The notes below the pieces were generated by a model. It had not been told where the DNA came from. It saw nothing but the letters and a program-made list of their open reading frames with translations, and searched no databases. A DNA stretch of 11,369 bases from Saccoglossus kowalevskii (taxonomy: Eukaryota > Hemichordata > Enteropneusta > Harrimaniidae), in the NCBI RefSeq assembly GCF_000003605.2, contig NW_003156747.1, positions 178,372-189,740 of the forward strand, written 5' to 3'. Shown here in pieces: positions 1 through 7,770 of this stretch (positions within the stretch are counted from its first letter, which is position 1; every line of letters starts with the position of its first letter). The translations under genes and the position numbers were made by a program.

Positions 1-78
1 TATTACCATGGTGGTGGTTGGCTATAGACACGCTGTTTCCACCAACGCTACTAGTAGGCATATTACCATGGTGATGGT
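1..78. repeat. Direct repeat of 18 bp at 60-bp spacing
   Basis: The 18-base motif TATTACCATGGTGRTGGT occurs at 1-18 and again at 61-78, with one difference (G/A). The bases after each copy do not match, so only this core is shared. Because the first copy starts at the window edge, this may be the tail of a 60-bp tandem repeat lying mostly outside the window. No coding role is evident. Confidence 0.5.
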
Positions 79-400
79 CATTCACAGGCAACTTGTCACA
101 ATAATTGTAACATTGGCTCAATCTTTTTTACGCGAATAATTATTATCTATTTCCAAAGGATTTCAGGCGTCGGTGATGTCATCAGTCTAAAGATTAACAA
201 TACTTGCGAACTACTTGTCTAGAGTATGTATGGCTTGATGAATATCTCTTGTGATTGGTCTTATCGCAGACTACATCCCATTACAGACGGCATGCCAATA
301 ATTGAATTGAGAGGGCATGTTTATTTCCTTGCCACCAAGGACAAGTCTTTGTCAACTAGTGACGTCCTTGCCACCTAGAACGTATATTTGCCAAAACACA
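79..400. other. Gene-free stretch, nothing recognised
   Basis: This is mixed-composition, moderately AT-rich sequence. Stops occur in all frames and no RNA gene or repeat family was recognised. Confidence 0.5.
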
Positions 401-507
401 CTTGCAATGTGTGACAACCGCTAAATTTGAATGCGCATTAACTGTGAGATTTGAGTGCAAATTTAGTGGCGGCGGCACGGAGGGAACCCCCTCCCGGACA
501 AATGTCG

Positions 508-590
508 TTGCCCCTCCAAAATCAAGCAGAAACCCTTTGTTTCAGCAAAACTTGCCCCCCCCCAAAAAAATGCAGGAAATACCGTTTCAG
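508..590. repeat. Imperfect tandem duplication, period about 44 bp
   Basis: Two units, 508-545 and 552-590, share the order TTGCCCC, a C run, an A run, GCAG, then an ending in TTTCAG. They differ by substitutions and by the length of the C run. The period is not clearly a multiple of three, so this looks like a DNA-level duplication and not a protein repeat. Confidence 0.5.
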
Positions 591-669
591 ATGATCTAGA
601 TTTCAAAATGTTTAAGAGGAAGCATGGCCCGGACCCCCTAGCAAGGTCGCAAGGTTGGTGAGCTGATCT

Positions 670-809
670 CGCCCCCCCCCTGGGAAATTTCGTCCCGTCG
701 CCTCTGGAATTAAATGTGCAATTTGAGAGCAGGCTAACTGAAAATAAAAAGACGGTAGTCGCAGGTGTTCGAATTTCATGTAATTATTTTACACGCGTTG
801 TATACGTCG
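670..809 (+). repeat. Dispersed repeat, copy A
   Basis: The end of this segment (767-809, from GTTCGAAT to TTGTATACGTCG) matches 2800-2839 in the same orientation. The final 24 bases, starting ATTTTACACG, differ at one position. Weaker blocks upstream are also shared in order: TGGGAAAT, TGGAATT and GTAG. Copy A is longer by several tens of bases in the middle. This order of matching blocks suggests two diverged copies of one interspersed element; its class is unknown. Confidence 0.55.
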
Positions 810-1286
810 CTATGGGCCCCGAGTCGAACAGGGAGCGGTGCGAAGAACACTGCCCTTCAAAAGTGTAACCCCCCTCAAATAAAGGTCTGATAGCGCTATA
901 GCACTATTCTCTTTAATAAGCGGTGGCGTTATTCTGTTTCATGGCGGTCATCTGAGTAACATTAGTGCACCATGGGAATGATTTGTTCTAATCTCTGATT
1001 ATTTCTCATTCCATCCGGCAGTGTGTTATTTGATATCTACACTATCTCGTTTTATCAGACCATAGTTGTCTTTCTGTAATTACCTAAGTGACCACATTTC
1101 GAAATCTGATGGCTATATTTCCACTTTCTGTGTTTTTTTGCCGGCGATAAAAAATGTCAATTCTAAACAGACGGCATGTCTCGAAGTACCTGATTGCCCG
1201 TGCTTTTGATCAAATCAGTATTATTTGAAACAATCATCAGACACACACTGAGCACTTATTATTTTTTTATTCAGTGCATTTAAAGC

Positions 1287-1303
1287 GACATTATCATAAT
1301 GTC
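1287..1303. repeat. Perfect 8-bp inverted repeat with 1-base centre
   Basis: GACATTAT and ATAATGTC flank a single C, giving a 17-base perfect palindrome. It could extrude as a hairpin or mark a dimeric protein site. No partner sequence was found. Confidence 0.6.
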
Positions 1304-1316
1304 CCGTGGGTAATTG

Positions 1317-1328
1317 TGTCACGTGACA
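1317..1328. promoter_or_regulatory. Palindromic E-box TGTCACGTGACA
   Basis: The perfect 12-base palindrome TGTCACGTGACA contains GTCACGTGAC, the form bound by MiT/TFE and USF-type bHLH-zip factors in animals. A single motif of this length is expected by chance in a genome, and no gene start is visible nearby. Function is unproven. Confidence 0.2.
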
Positions 1329-1426
1329 GACAAGTCAAATATCGATAATAAGATGACGTAATAAATAAAAATGTGCGGACAACAAAAAACAAACGTACAA
1401 TTGTACTCTTCCAGCCATCAAATGGT

Positions 1427-1455
1427 TTAATCCGTCACTGATTTGTTCGGATTAA
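1427..1455. repeat. Inverted repeat with 8-bp arms
   Basis: TTAATCCG at 1427-1434 pairs with CGGATTAA at 1448-1455 across a 13-base loop. A further perfect palindrome, GTACAATTGTAC, lies just upstream at 1395-1406. Confidence 0.5.
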
Positions 1456-2002
1456 TAGTTTTACCAATCTTTCTGATAGTTATAGATATAAGTTAAAAAA
1501 AAGAAATCTCCATTCACCTGTCAGTTGACTTCAAAATAAATGTACTGCAATGTCTGGAATATCATTTCACACAAAATGAGCAAAAAGTTTACACATTGAG
1601 ATTGAATAATAAAAACATTGTGTAGCGAAGTTCTTATATTGAGGTTGGTTGCCCGGTTTTCGTGACATACTCGAGTCATAGAGTGGTCACAATTAGGATC
1701 AAGTTAAGTACTCTCATTAACTTTGCATTTTAACTCCTATATAATAAACGTTCTCTAAGACTTGTATGTTTAGGGTAAATCCAGAGTACGAGGCTTTTTC
1801 TTCAAAATATGCGTTCTTCCGGCCATCCAATCATGATATCGAGGCTAGGAGGCCAAGTACGGGGAGCTTTCTCTGACTTTAAAATCTGCAAATTCAAGCC
1901 ACTGCGTTAACAAACAGCATAAAAGCTTTTATAGCATACTAGTATTCCAATTTAAAATAGGGACGTGTTATTCTTTTCCTAGAACGAATTGCCTACATAA
2001 AT

Positions 2003-2016
2003 ATTTCCATGGCAAC
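2003..2016. promoter_or_regulatory. Candidate RFX X-box
   Basis: ATTTCCATGGCAAC fits the degenerate X-box pattern RYYNCCATRGNRAC recognised by RFX factors, which control ciliary genes in animals. Only the motif is seen; no promoter or transcript can be shown. Confidence 0.2.
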
Positions 2017-2750
2017 GAGGGTGCGAGACTTTGCAAAGAATGTATATGTATAAATGTTTGGTAGTTTTCGCAATGAATGCAGAATACTCTTCTTCTTTGA
2101 AATCGCTGGTAGTAGCGAGGTGATGGATGTTATTTACAGAATAATACCTGCGTGATTGAAGACGCAGCGAGCGAATATTACACGAAGTGCGTCCGTATTC
2201 TGTACACGCACATTAAGTTCTATTTTTATCGTACTGTGAATGTGAAAAACATTTGCATTCGCATTCACATTCGCCTCTGTATTCGGATTCTAAGCCAACT
2301 ACAAAATCAAAATGTCACAATCCACCCTTGATAGCTTTCCGAGTTGAACGCAGGGAGCCTTCAAGAATATCAATCAGGAAAACAATCAGATTCCTAGATT
2401 CCTTGCACTGTGTCTAACTGCTCCAATATTTTACGTTGTTGATGCTTTTGGGAGCATATGCACTTCAAAACTTCCAATTACGTATAATTTATTGAGCGAT
2501 AATTCTGATTTTTCACCCGAGTCAAATTCCTGAAATGCCAAACCTGGCGGCCACTCCCGTAAGTTGGGATGTTATTGTAAAGTGCACGTTGATACTTAAA
2601 GTATTCGTTGGAATCACACTCGTCTGGTGAATATTGCAGGTAAAGTGATTTGCATTTACTGTTCCAGTGGCATACAAAGACTGTAAAACCATTGTATCAC
2701 GAGGTGGTATTCGCTCAATCACAGAATTGTTCAAATTCATTATGAAATAT

Positions 2751-2839
2751 CGACCCCTCTTGGGAAATATTCACGTGTCATGGGGTGGAATTGTAGCGTG
2801 TTCGAATGTCCTGTATTTTACACGTGTTGTATACGTCGT
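2751..2839 (+). repeat. Dispersed repeat, copy B
   Basis: This is the partner of the segment at 670-809. Shared blocks in order are CC-rich/TGGGAAAT, TGGAATT, GTAG, GTTCGAAT and the closing block ending TTGTATACGTCG. This copy lacks several tens of bases in the middle relative to the other. It immediately precedes the hairpin-core array. Confidence 0.55.
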
Positions 2840-2869
2840 ATACATACCATCATACTGTTAGTGCTTGCC

Positions 2870-3220
2870 TATATACCATAATTATATGAAGGATACAGAA
2901 TATAAAATATCAGTATTTACAAACATATGGTAAAAATCGCATTCAAATCAATGTACTAGTATTTACCATAAATACATTAAAAGTACATATTAGTATTTGC
3001 CACAAATACACGAGAGAACACATTCAAATCTATTGCTGTATTTACCATAAATACAAGCAAATATAGAGAATGTATTTCCTCTGTATAAACAGTGCATATA
3101 CATGTCAATACAGTGTGTATATTAGTGTATTCACCATAAATACATGGCTGTATCTTCCTGAATGTTGTTGTATTTACAGCAAATACAAGCACAAATACAA
3201 GAGTATACAATCAGTATTCA
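2870..3220. repeat. Degenerate tandem repeat, about 44 bp, with 17-bp hairpin cores
   Basis: The core GTATTTACCATAAATAC, with 7-bp arms around three bases, is seen at 2959-2975 and 3038-3054. Variants lie at 2993-3009, 3127-3143 and 3170-3186. More degenerate or half cores lie near 2870, 2913, 3072 and 3214. Core-to-core spacing is mostly 43-46 bases (or about twice that), with one interval of 34. Open frames on both strands cross the array, but the cores fall in different reading frames, so the repeat is maintained at DNA or RNA level and not as protein. Confidence 0.65.
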
Positions 3221-4064
3221 ACACTTTTCGCGCAGTGATAATGCAACAAAACTCCAAACTTGGACACCTTTACGTTCGGTTTTCAAAGGTTGAGTATCCT
3301 ATTGACAATTATTCATAGAGTATAATTTCATATCATTACTATTACATAGCATATCATATGTAGAGTACATATCACACGATGGTATTACGTGCATCTATTG
3401 TGGATCATAATGGGTTGTTATTGAATTAATGGATTCTCGATTTAGTTAAAGTATCACTTGTCGTACAATGGTTTTTACTTAGATGTATCGTATCCAAAAT
3501 ATATGAATTCACTCCAGCTTGTATCCTAGAGTGAAATCATTTATTACTTGTTAATACATACAGTAAGTGAATAAAACCTGTATTTTGTTCTCGCAATGTA
3601 TTTAAAATGGTCTATACACATACTTCATGTGCTTTTTGTTTGTTGATGATTTATACGTCGTGATGTATACGTTGTGATGTATGCGTCGTCAAAGATTGTG
3701 AAATGTGTAATGCTTATATGATTTATTTACGCGAGTATATGTACGTATGGTTCTTATACCATGCTTTTAACACAGCATGTATGATCACGTGATATATATT
3801 AACAAATCAAAGCGATGAGTTTAGATAGTACGTTTGTTGGTGCATCCTATTATCACACATAGTAAGCGTAGTTGTGATATTTATTGCAAGGACCGTATTA
3901 GATAAATACAATACTAAATAATGACTGTAAGTTGGTTGCTAGGTGACAGCCTTGCGGCCACGCCTGGAGATATAATATAATGTTAAAAGAGGCTGGACAA
4001 CGATGACGATCCCACAACTATTTTCGCTTCCTCTCTAGGGTATGAGCCATACTCACATGGAACA
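3221..4064. other. AT-rich non-coding sequence
   Basis: Nothing gene-like was recognised. The stretch includes the 14-bp triplication at 3652-3690 and a palindromic E-box, ATCACGTGAT, at 3784-3793. Confidence 0.5.
3652..3690 (+). repeat. 14-bp tandem repeat, about 2.8 copies
   Basis: TATACGTCGTGATG at 3652-3665 is followed by TATACGTTGTGATG and then TATGCGTCGTC. The TATACGTCG element also ends both copies of the dispersed repeat at 670-809 and 2751-2839, which may or may not be coincidental. Confidence 0.65.
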
Positions 4065-4549
4065 GTGTTAACTGCTGACCACGCCAGTAAATTTCTCGCA
4101 CGGGAAATGTCAGCCATACTTTTTTTTGTTATAAGTTGTCAGTGGTGTTTTGATTTTGGATGGCAAAGGTTACTTCTAGAAATTGGTTTGAAACACCGGA
4201 CCAAGTGTAAATTTATCCACCCTTTCAATTCCAAGCTAATAGCTGTTGTCACGTCACGTGATAATACCTCGTTAGCATTTTGCCTTTCAGCAGAATTCTT
4301 TCCTATCGCCTAGTTTAAGCTGTGGCCTATATATAGCGGGTAACCTATGGAAATGTCATGGCAACGTAAAACAATCTTGTGGGATTACGTGTTTAAACTA
4401 TCGTTGCATGACTTGAAGTAGCGAGATATTACTTCTCAATCGCGTGATGTTAGGCTTATATTCACGTTGGTATTCTTGAACGGACGTCGCCATGGAAACC
4501 TAATCTTCTTTCATCTACGTTCGACGTTTGAAGCTGTTCTGTACTATAG
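4065..4549. other. Non-coding stretch with promoter-like motifs
   Basis: An 82-codon frame at 4065-4313 begins with GTG and has no recognisable motif. A perfect palindromic TATA-like sequence, CTATATATAG, lies at 4327-4336. CATGGCAAC, an X-box-like half site, lies near 4357-4365, and a full X-box pattern match is at 4486-4499. These could mark a promoter, but no following exon was identified. Confidence 0.25.
4486..4499. promoter_or_regulatory. Candidate RFX X-box
   Basis: GTCGCCATGGAAAC fits RYYNCCATRGNRAC exactly. It lies about 150 bases from a TATA-like palindrome and near a half site. Known RFX biology gives the motif meaning; activity here is an inference only. Confidence 0.25.
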
Positions 4550-4601
4550 ACAATATGGACAGTAATCTCGCGTTAACAATATGGACAGTAATCTCGCGTT
4601 A
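4550..4601 (+). repeat. Exact 26-bp tandem duplication
   Basis: Bases 4550-4575 are repeated without change at 4576-4601. The unit contains CAATATGGACAG and ends CTCGCGTTA. The lack of any difference suggests a recent event. Confidence 0.85.
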
Positions 4602-5076
4602 AGATAAAGAATCCATCAAGAAGACTGCGATTTCACCGATGAAAACCAACCCATAATATTCCCTAGATACACCCAGATAATATGCCGTGTCATGTGTGCA
4701 TCAATACTTCATGCTTTGAAGGAGTTTAAGTTAAACCTACGATGACGTCACGCAACACTTTTTCAGATTATCTCGTATATCATGTGATACATATATCTTT
4801 ATTACATTTATTATGTTTGGTGCCGTAAGACTAGGGATTAGTTTCACGTAATTTGAATAATCAATCATTGAATACCACGCGCATTGACGAATGAGACATG
4901 TACATGAAATTTTATAATATGATTTTCCGTTCATTGTGTGATCTCGCGCATTGCGTGGAAGACGCGGATCGAAAGTCTGCCGCAAAAATCGAATGATTTG
5001 ATTTTGCACTTGTACATTTCTCTTTTTATAATTCAATGTCGAAATGCTTATATGTCGGAGAAGAATATGACATCAT
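4602..5076. other. Non-coding stretch with a consensus CRE
   Basis: The palindrome TGACGTCA, the consensus cAMP-response element, occurs at 4743-4750. A 99-codon minus-strand frame over 4737-5036 begins at TTG and has no recognisable domain. A short segment at 4941-4958 resembles the subterminal part of the TTAA element near 10098-10114. Confidence 0.35.
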
Positions 5077-5152
5077 GAGATACCATTACGTCATTGAGAT
5101 ACCATTTCGTAATTAAGATACCATTACGTCATTGAGATACCATTACGTCATC
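5077..5152 (+). repeat. 19-bp tandem repeat, 4 copies
   Basis: The unit GAGATACCATTACGTCATT occurs at 5077-5095, 5096-5114, 5115-5133 and 5134-5152. The second unit has TTTCGTAA in place of TTACGTCA, the third starts with AA, and the last ends ATC. Three of four units carry TTACGTCA, a one-base variant of the CRE. Confidence 0.9.
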
Positions 5153-6220
5153 AAAATTGACTATCACATGTGTATAGCACATTATTATACGTGGAAATGC
5201 CCAAAAAGATGTTTCACGGTGTCGAACCCCACACGTGTTTTTAAGTCGGACTACGACGCTTTGTTTGTCCTGTTTTTGCGTCCGGAAAATGATCCATTGG
5301 CATTGCAGTATTCAGACTTCGGCAGTTGGAATAGTCTAGGATGTACATCATCGCTGATGTTGTAGAAGGAGTTGTTGGTGGTTGTGTAACTATATCTGGA
5401 ATGTGTGTTTTATTCATTATACAAGTGCATTTTAACTCATAACATATACCTTTTGTTTGGAAATGTATCAATAACAAAGCTAGCACATGTGTATGAACGT
5501 AGATTCAAAATGAAATATAAATACAATAATAGTACAGGCAGGTATAAAATATGCTGCCATTATACTAGAATTGTACAAAAAAATCGTTATTGACAATTCC
5601 ATAAATTCAGCAGGTGAACACATATTGTAATCGTCGTCGACGCCATAACTCTATTTTATTATTTAGAGCCAGTGTGAATAACTTGTGTTGATATCGCACA
5701 AACCAAATAATCTTAAAGTAACGATACAAACTTAAATGGCGATTCACTGCAGCGATTTTAACTTGCGTAACGAACGTGAGTGCATTCCCAAATTACCACG
5801 TGACCTGGACGATTCAACAAGCCCACACATTGAATATTACCCGTTATATATATCGCATTTAGTTTTTGAGTAGAAAATATTCTCATAATTACCAGGGAAA
5901 ATGATATGAAATAATCAATATATGATCTATCACACCGATAACCATCTTCCTATACGGTGTATGGATTAATACACGTGTAGCTTGGTGGTTAATGCAGCGT
6001 TAATGCCAATGGGAGTCACAGAAGTGGAGCATGACATATCTACGTAACACGCCTTTTAGTAATTACTATTCACACTGCGTTGCCATGATCATATGTTCAA
6101 AGCTAGACGATGAACTTGCCATTGAACGAGTAGAGCAATCAACAACAAGTTAAACCGACACGATCATCGGGACTAGCAAAACGAGATTTGAATGTACGTA
6201 TCGCGACAATTTAGCACCAT
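5153..6220. other. AT-rich non-coding sequence
   Basis: Short frames at 5132-5365 (plus), 5241-5486 (minus) and 5405-5593 (plus) show no recognisable protein motif. GGTATAAAATATG at about 5541 is TATA-like and sits between GGCAG and CTGCC. No gene was recognised. Confidence 0.45.
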
Positions 6221-6240
6221 TTACGTAATATGTTATATCT

Positions 6241-7328
6241 GACGCCGTTACTGATATCGTGATAACATTATTTGGTATATCAGTACATCTGACGCCGTTA
6301 CTAATCTCGTGATAACATTATATTGTATATCAGTACATCTGACGCCGTTACTGATATCGTGATAACATTACGTGGTATATCAGTACATCTGAGGCGTTAC
6401 TGCTATCGTGATAACATTATGTGGTATATCAGTACATCTGACGCCGTTACTGATATTCTAATAACATTACGTGGTATATCAGTACATCTGACACCGTTAC
6501 TGTTATCCTGATAACATTACGTGGAATATCAGTACATCTGACACCGTTACTGATATCGTGATAACAGTACGTGGTATATTAGTACATCTGACGCCATTAC
6601 TGATATCGTGATAACTTTACGTGGTATATCAGTACATCTGACGCCGTTACTGATATCGTGATCACATTACGTGGTATATCAGTACATCTGACGTCGTTAC
6701 TGATATCGTGATAACATTACGTGGTATATCAGTACATCTGACACCGTTACTGATATCGTGATAACATTTCTTGGTATATCAGTACATCTGACGCCGTTAC
6801 TGATATCGTGATAACATTACGTGGTATATCAGTACAACTGACGCCGTTACTGATATCGTGATAACATTACGTGGTATATCAGTACAACTGACGCCGTTAC
6901 GGATATCGTGATAACATTACATGGTATACCAGTACAACTGACGCCGTTACTGATATCGTGATAACATTACGTGGTATATCAGTACAACTGAGGCCGTTAC
7001 TGATATCCTGATAACATAACGTGGTATATCAGTACATCTGACGCCGTTACTGATATCGTGATAACATTACGTGGTATATCAGTACAACTGACGCCGTTAC
7101 TGATATCGTGATAATATTACGTGGTATATCAGTACAACTGACGCCGTTACTGATATCCTGATAACATTACGTGGTATATCAGTACATCTGACGCCGTTAC
7201 TGATATCGTGATAACATTACGTGGTATATCAGTACATCTGACGCCGTTACTGATATCGTGATAACATTACGTGGTATATCAGTACAACTGACGCCGTTAC
7301 TGATATCGTGATAACATTACGTGGTATA
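6241..7328 (+). repeat. 50-bp tandem array, about 21.8 units
   Basis: The unit begins GACGCCGTTACTGATATCGT and ends TATCAGTACATCT. Units start every 50 bases from 6241 to 7290, except one 49-base unit at 6391-6439 that lost a C; the last is cut short at 7328. The first four or five units and those to about 6590 are the most diverged, while units from 6640 onward are nearly identical. Each unit carries 9-mers TACTGATAT and ATATCAGTA that are exact reverse complements. Stops recur in every frame because 50 is not a multiple of 3, so the array is non-coding. Confidence 0.95.
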
Positions 7329-7640
7329 ATAGATAGAGATAATAATACATAAAAGATTGCTAAATGAACATGACTCGATGTCTGCAATTAGATATTGAAA
7401 CATCTATTGTTAACATCTCCTGTTTACAAGCAATGCGTTATGTTATTTATTTATTTATTTATTCGAACAATTGTATGGTTATATTGTTGGACAGGTTTAA
7501 CCTTAGTCAAATAAACAACTTGAACAAGCCTGTGTAATGAACTGTTCAGCCTGTTACTGGGATATAACTTGAATGTTTCAGTTAGAGACATTAATTTAAT
7601 TTAAATAAATATCGTGGTTTTAAATTATAAATACCAATTT
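7329..7640. mobile_element. 312-bp insertion interrupting the 50-bp array
   Basis: Array sequence stops abruptly after 7328 and resumes at 7641. The 13 bases ATTACGTGGTATA stand on both sides (7316-7328 and 7641-7653), which is what a target-site duplication would give. The insert is AT-rich and holds a (TTAT)n run near 7443-7462. Its left end is rich in GATA/AATA-like repeats, and it has no clear terminal inverted repeats and no coding frame. A 13-base duplication suits a non-LTR retroelement (SINE or truncated LINE) more than a TTAA or TA-type DNA element. The family was not recognised, and the phase match could in principle come from the array itself. Confidence 0.55.
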
Positions 7641-7770
7641 ATTACGTGGTATATCAGTACATCTGACGCCGTTACTGATATCGTGATATCATTACGTGGT
7701 ATATCAGTACATCTGACGCCGTTACTGATATCGTGATAACATTACGTGGTATCTCAGTACATCTGACGAC
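7641..7770 (+). repeat. 50-bp array resumes, about 2.6 units
   Basis: Two full units (7641-7690 and 7691-7740) and a partial one have the same sequence as the main array. Changes include GATATC for GATAAC in the first and a C in place of A in TATCTCAG in the third. The array then diverges near 7768 at GACGACGTAATT. Confidence 0.9.

Larger units (their letters stand above)
400..860. other. GC-richer island with C homopolymers, probable decayed repeat
   Basis: This stretch is richer in G and C than its surroundings. It contains long C runs near 554-563 and 671-680, a run of A after the first, and shorter C runs near 485-495, 630 and 870. A perfect 9-bp inverted repeat, CTAAATTTG / CAAATTTAG, lies at 421-429 and 458-466. 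A 65-codon open frame crosses 402-599, but it is built partly from homopolymers and an internal duplication and shows no domain. The region reads best as a degraded interspersed repeat. The family was not identified. Confidence 0.4.
861..2750. other. AT-rich non-coding sequence
   Basis: All frames are closed at short intervals. The stretch contains the palindrome cluster at 1287-1455 and a short CATTCG/CATTCA hexamer run near 2256-2275. The one frame track of note, minus strand near 2522-2740, has no recognisable motif. No gene, RNA gene or mobile-element coding region was recognised. Confidence 0.5.

Noticed and set aside
402-599. 65-codon plus-strand frame
   Set aside because: It crosses C and A homopolymers and an imperfect 44-bp duplication; no protein features.
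2977-3210. Minus-strand frame with apparent repeats such as LVFAVNT and LVFMVNT
   Set aside because: The underlying hairpin cores fall in different reading frames, so the likeness comes from the DNA repeat and not from a protein repeat.
4065-4313. 82-codon plus-strand frame
   Set aside because: GTG start, no recognisable motif, and no splice or promoter support.
4737-5036. 99-codon minus-strand open frame, the longest in the window
   Set aside because: It begins at TTG, shows no motif or domain, overlaps a CRE palindrome and AT-rich DNA, and is short enough to occur by chance.
5978-5996. tRNA or SINE box A (TAGCTTGGTGGTTAATGC)
   Set aside because: No box B (GTTCGANNC) follows at a suitable distance and no cloverleaf can be folded.
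6323-6511. 62-codon frame with repeated TSDAVTDI motif
   Set aside because: It is a translation of the 50-bp array kept open by the one-base deletion near 6391; stops recur in every frame elsewhere.
6241-7328. CRISPR array, suggested by regular 50-bp spacing
   Set aside because: The whole unit repeats with no unique spacers, the setting is eukaryotic and there are no cas genes.
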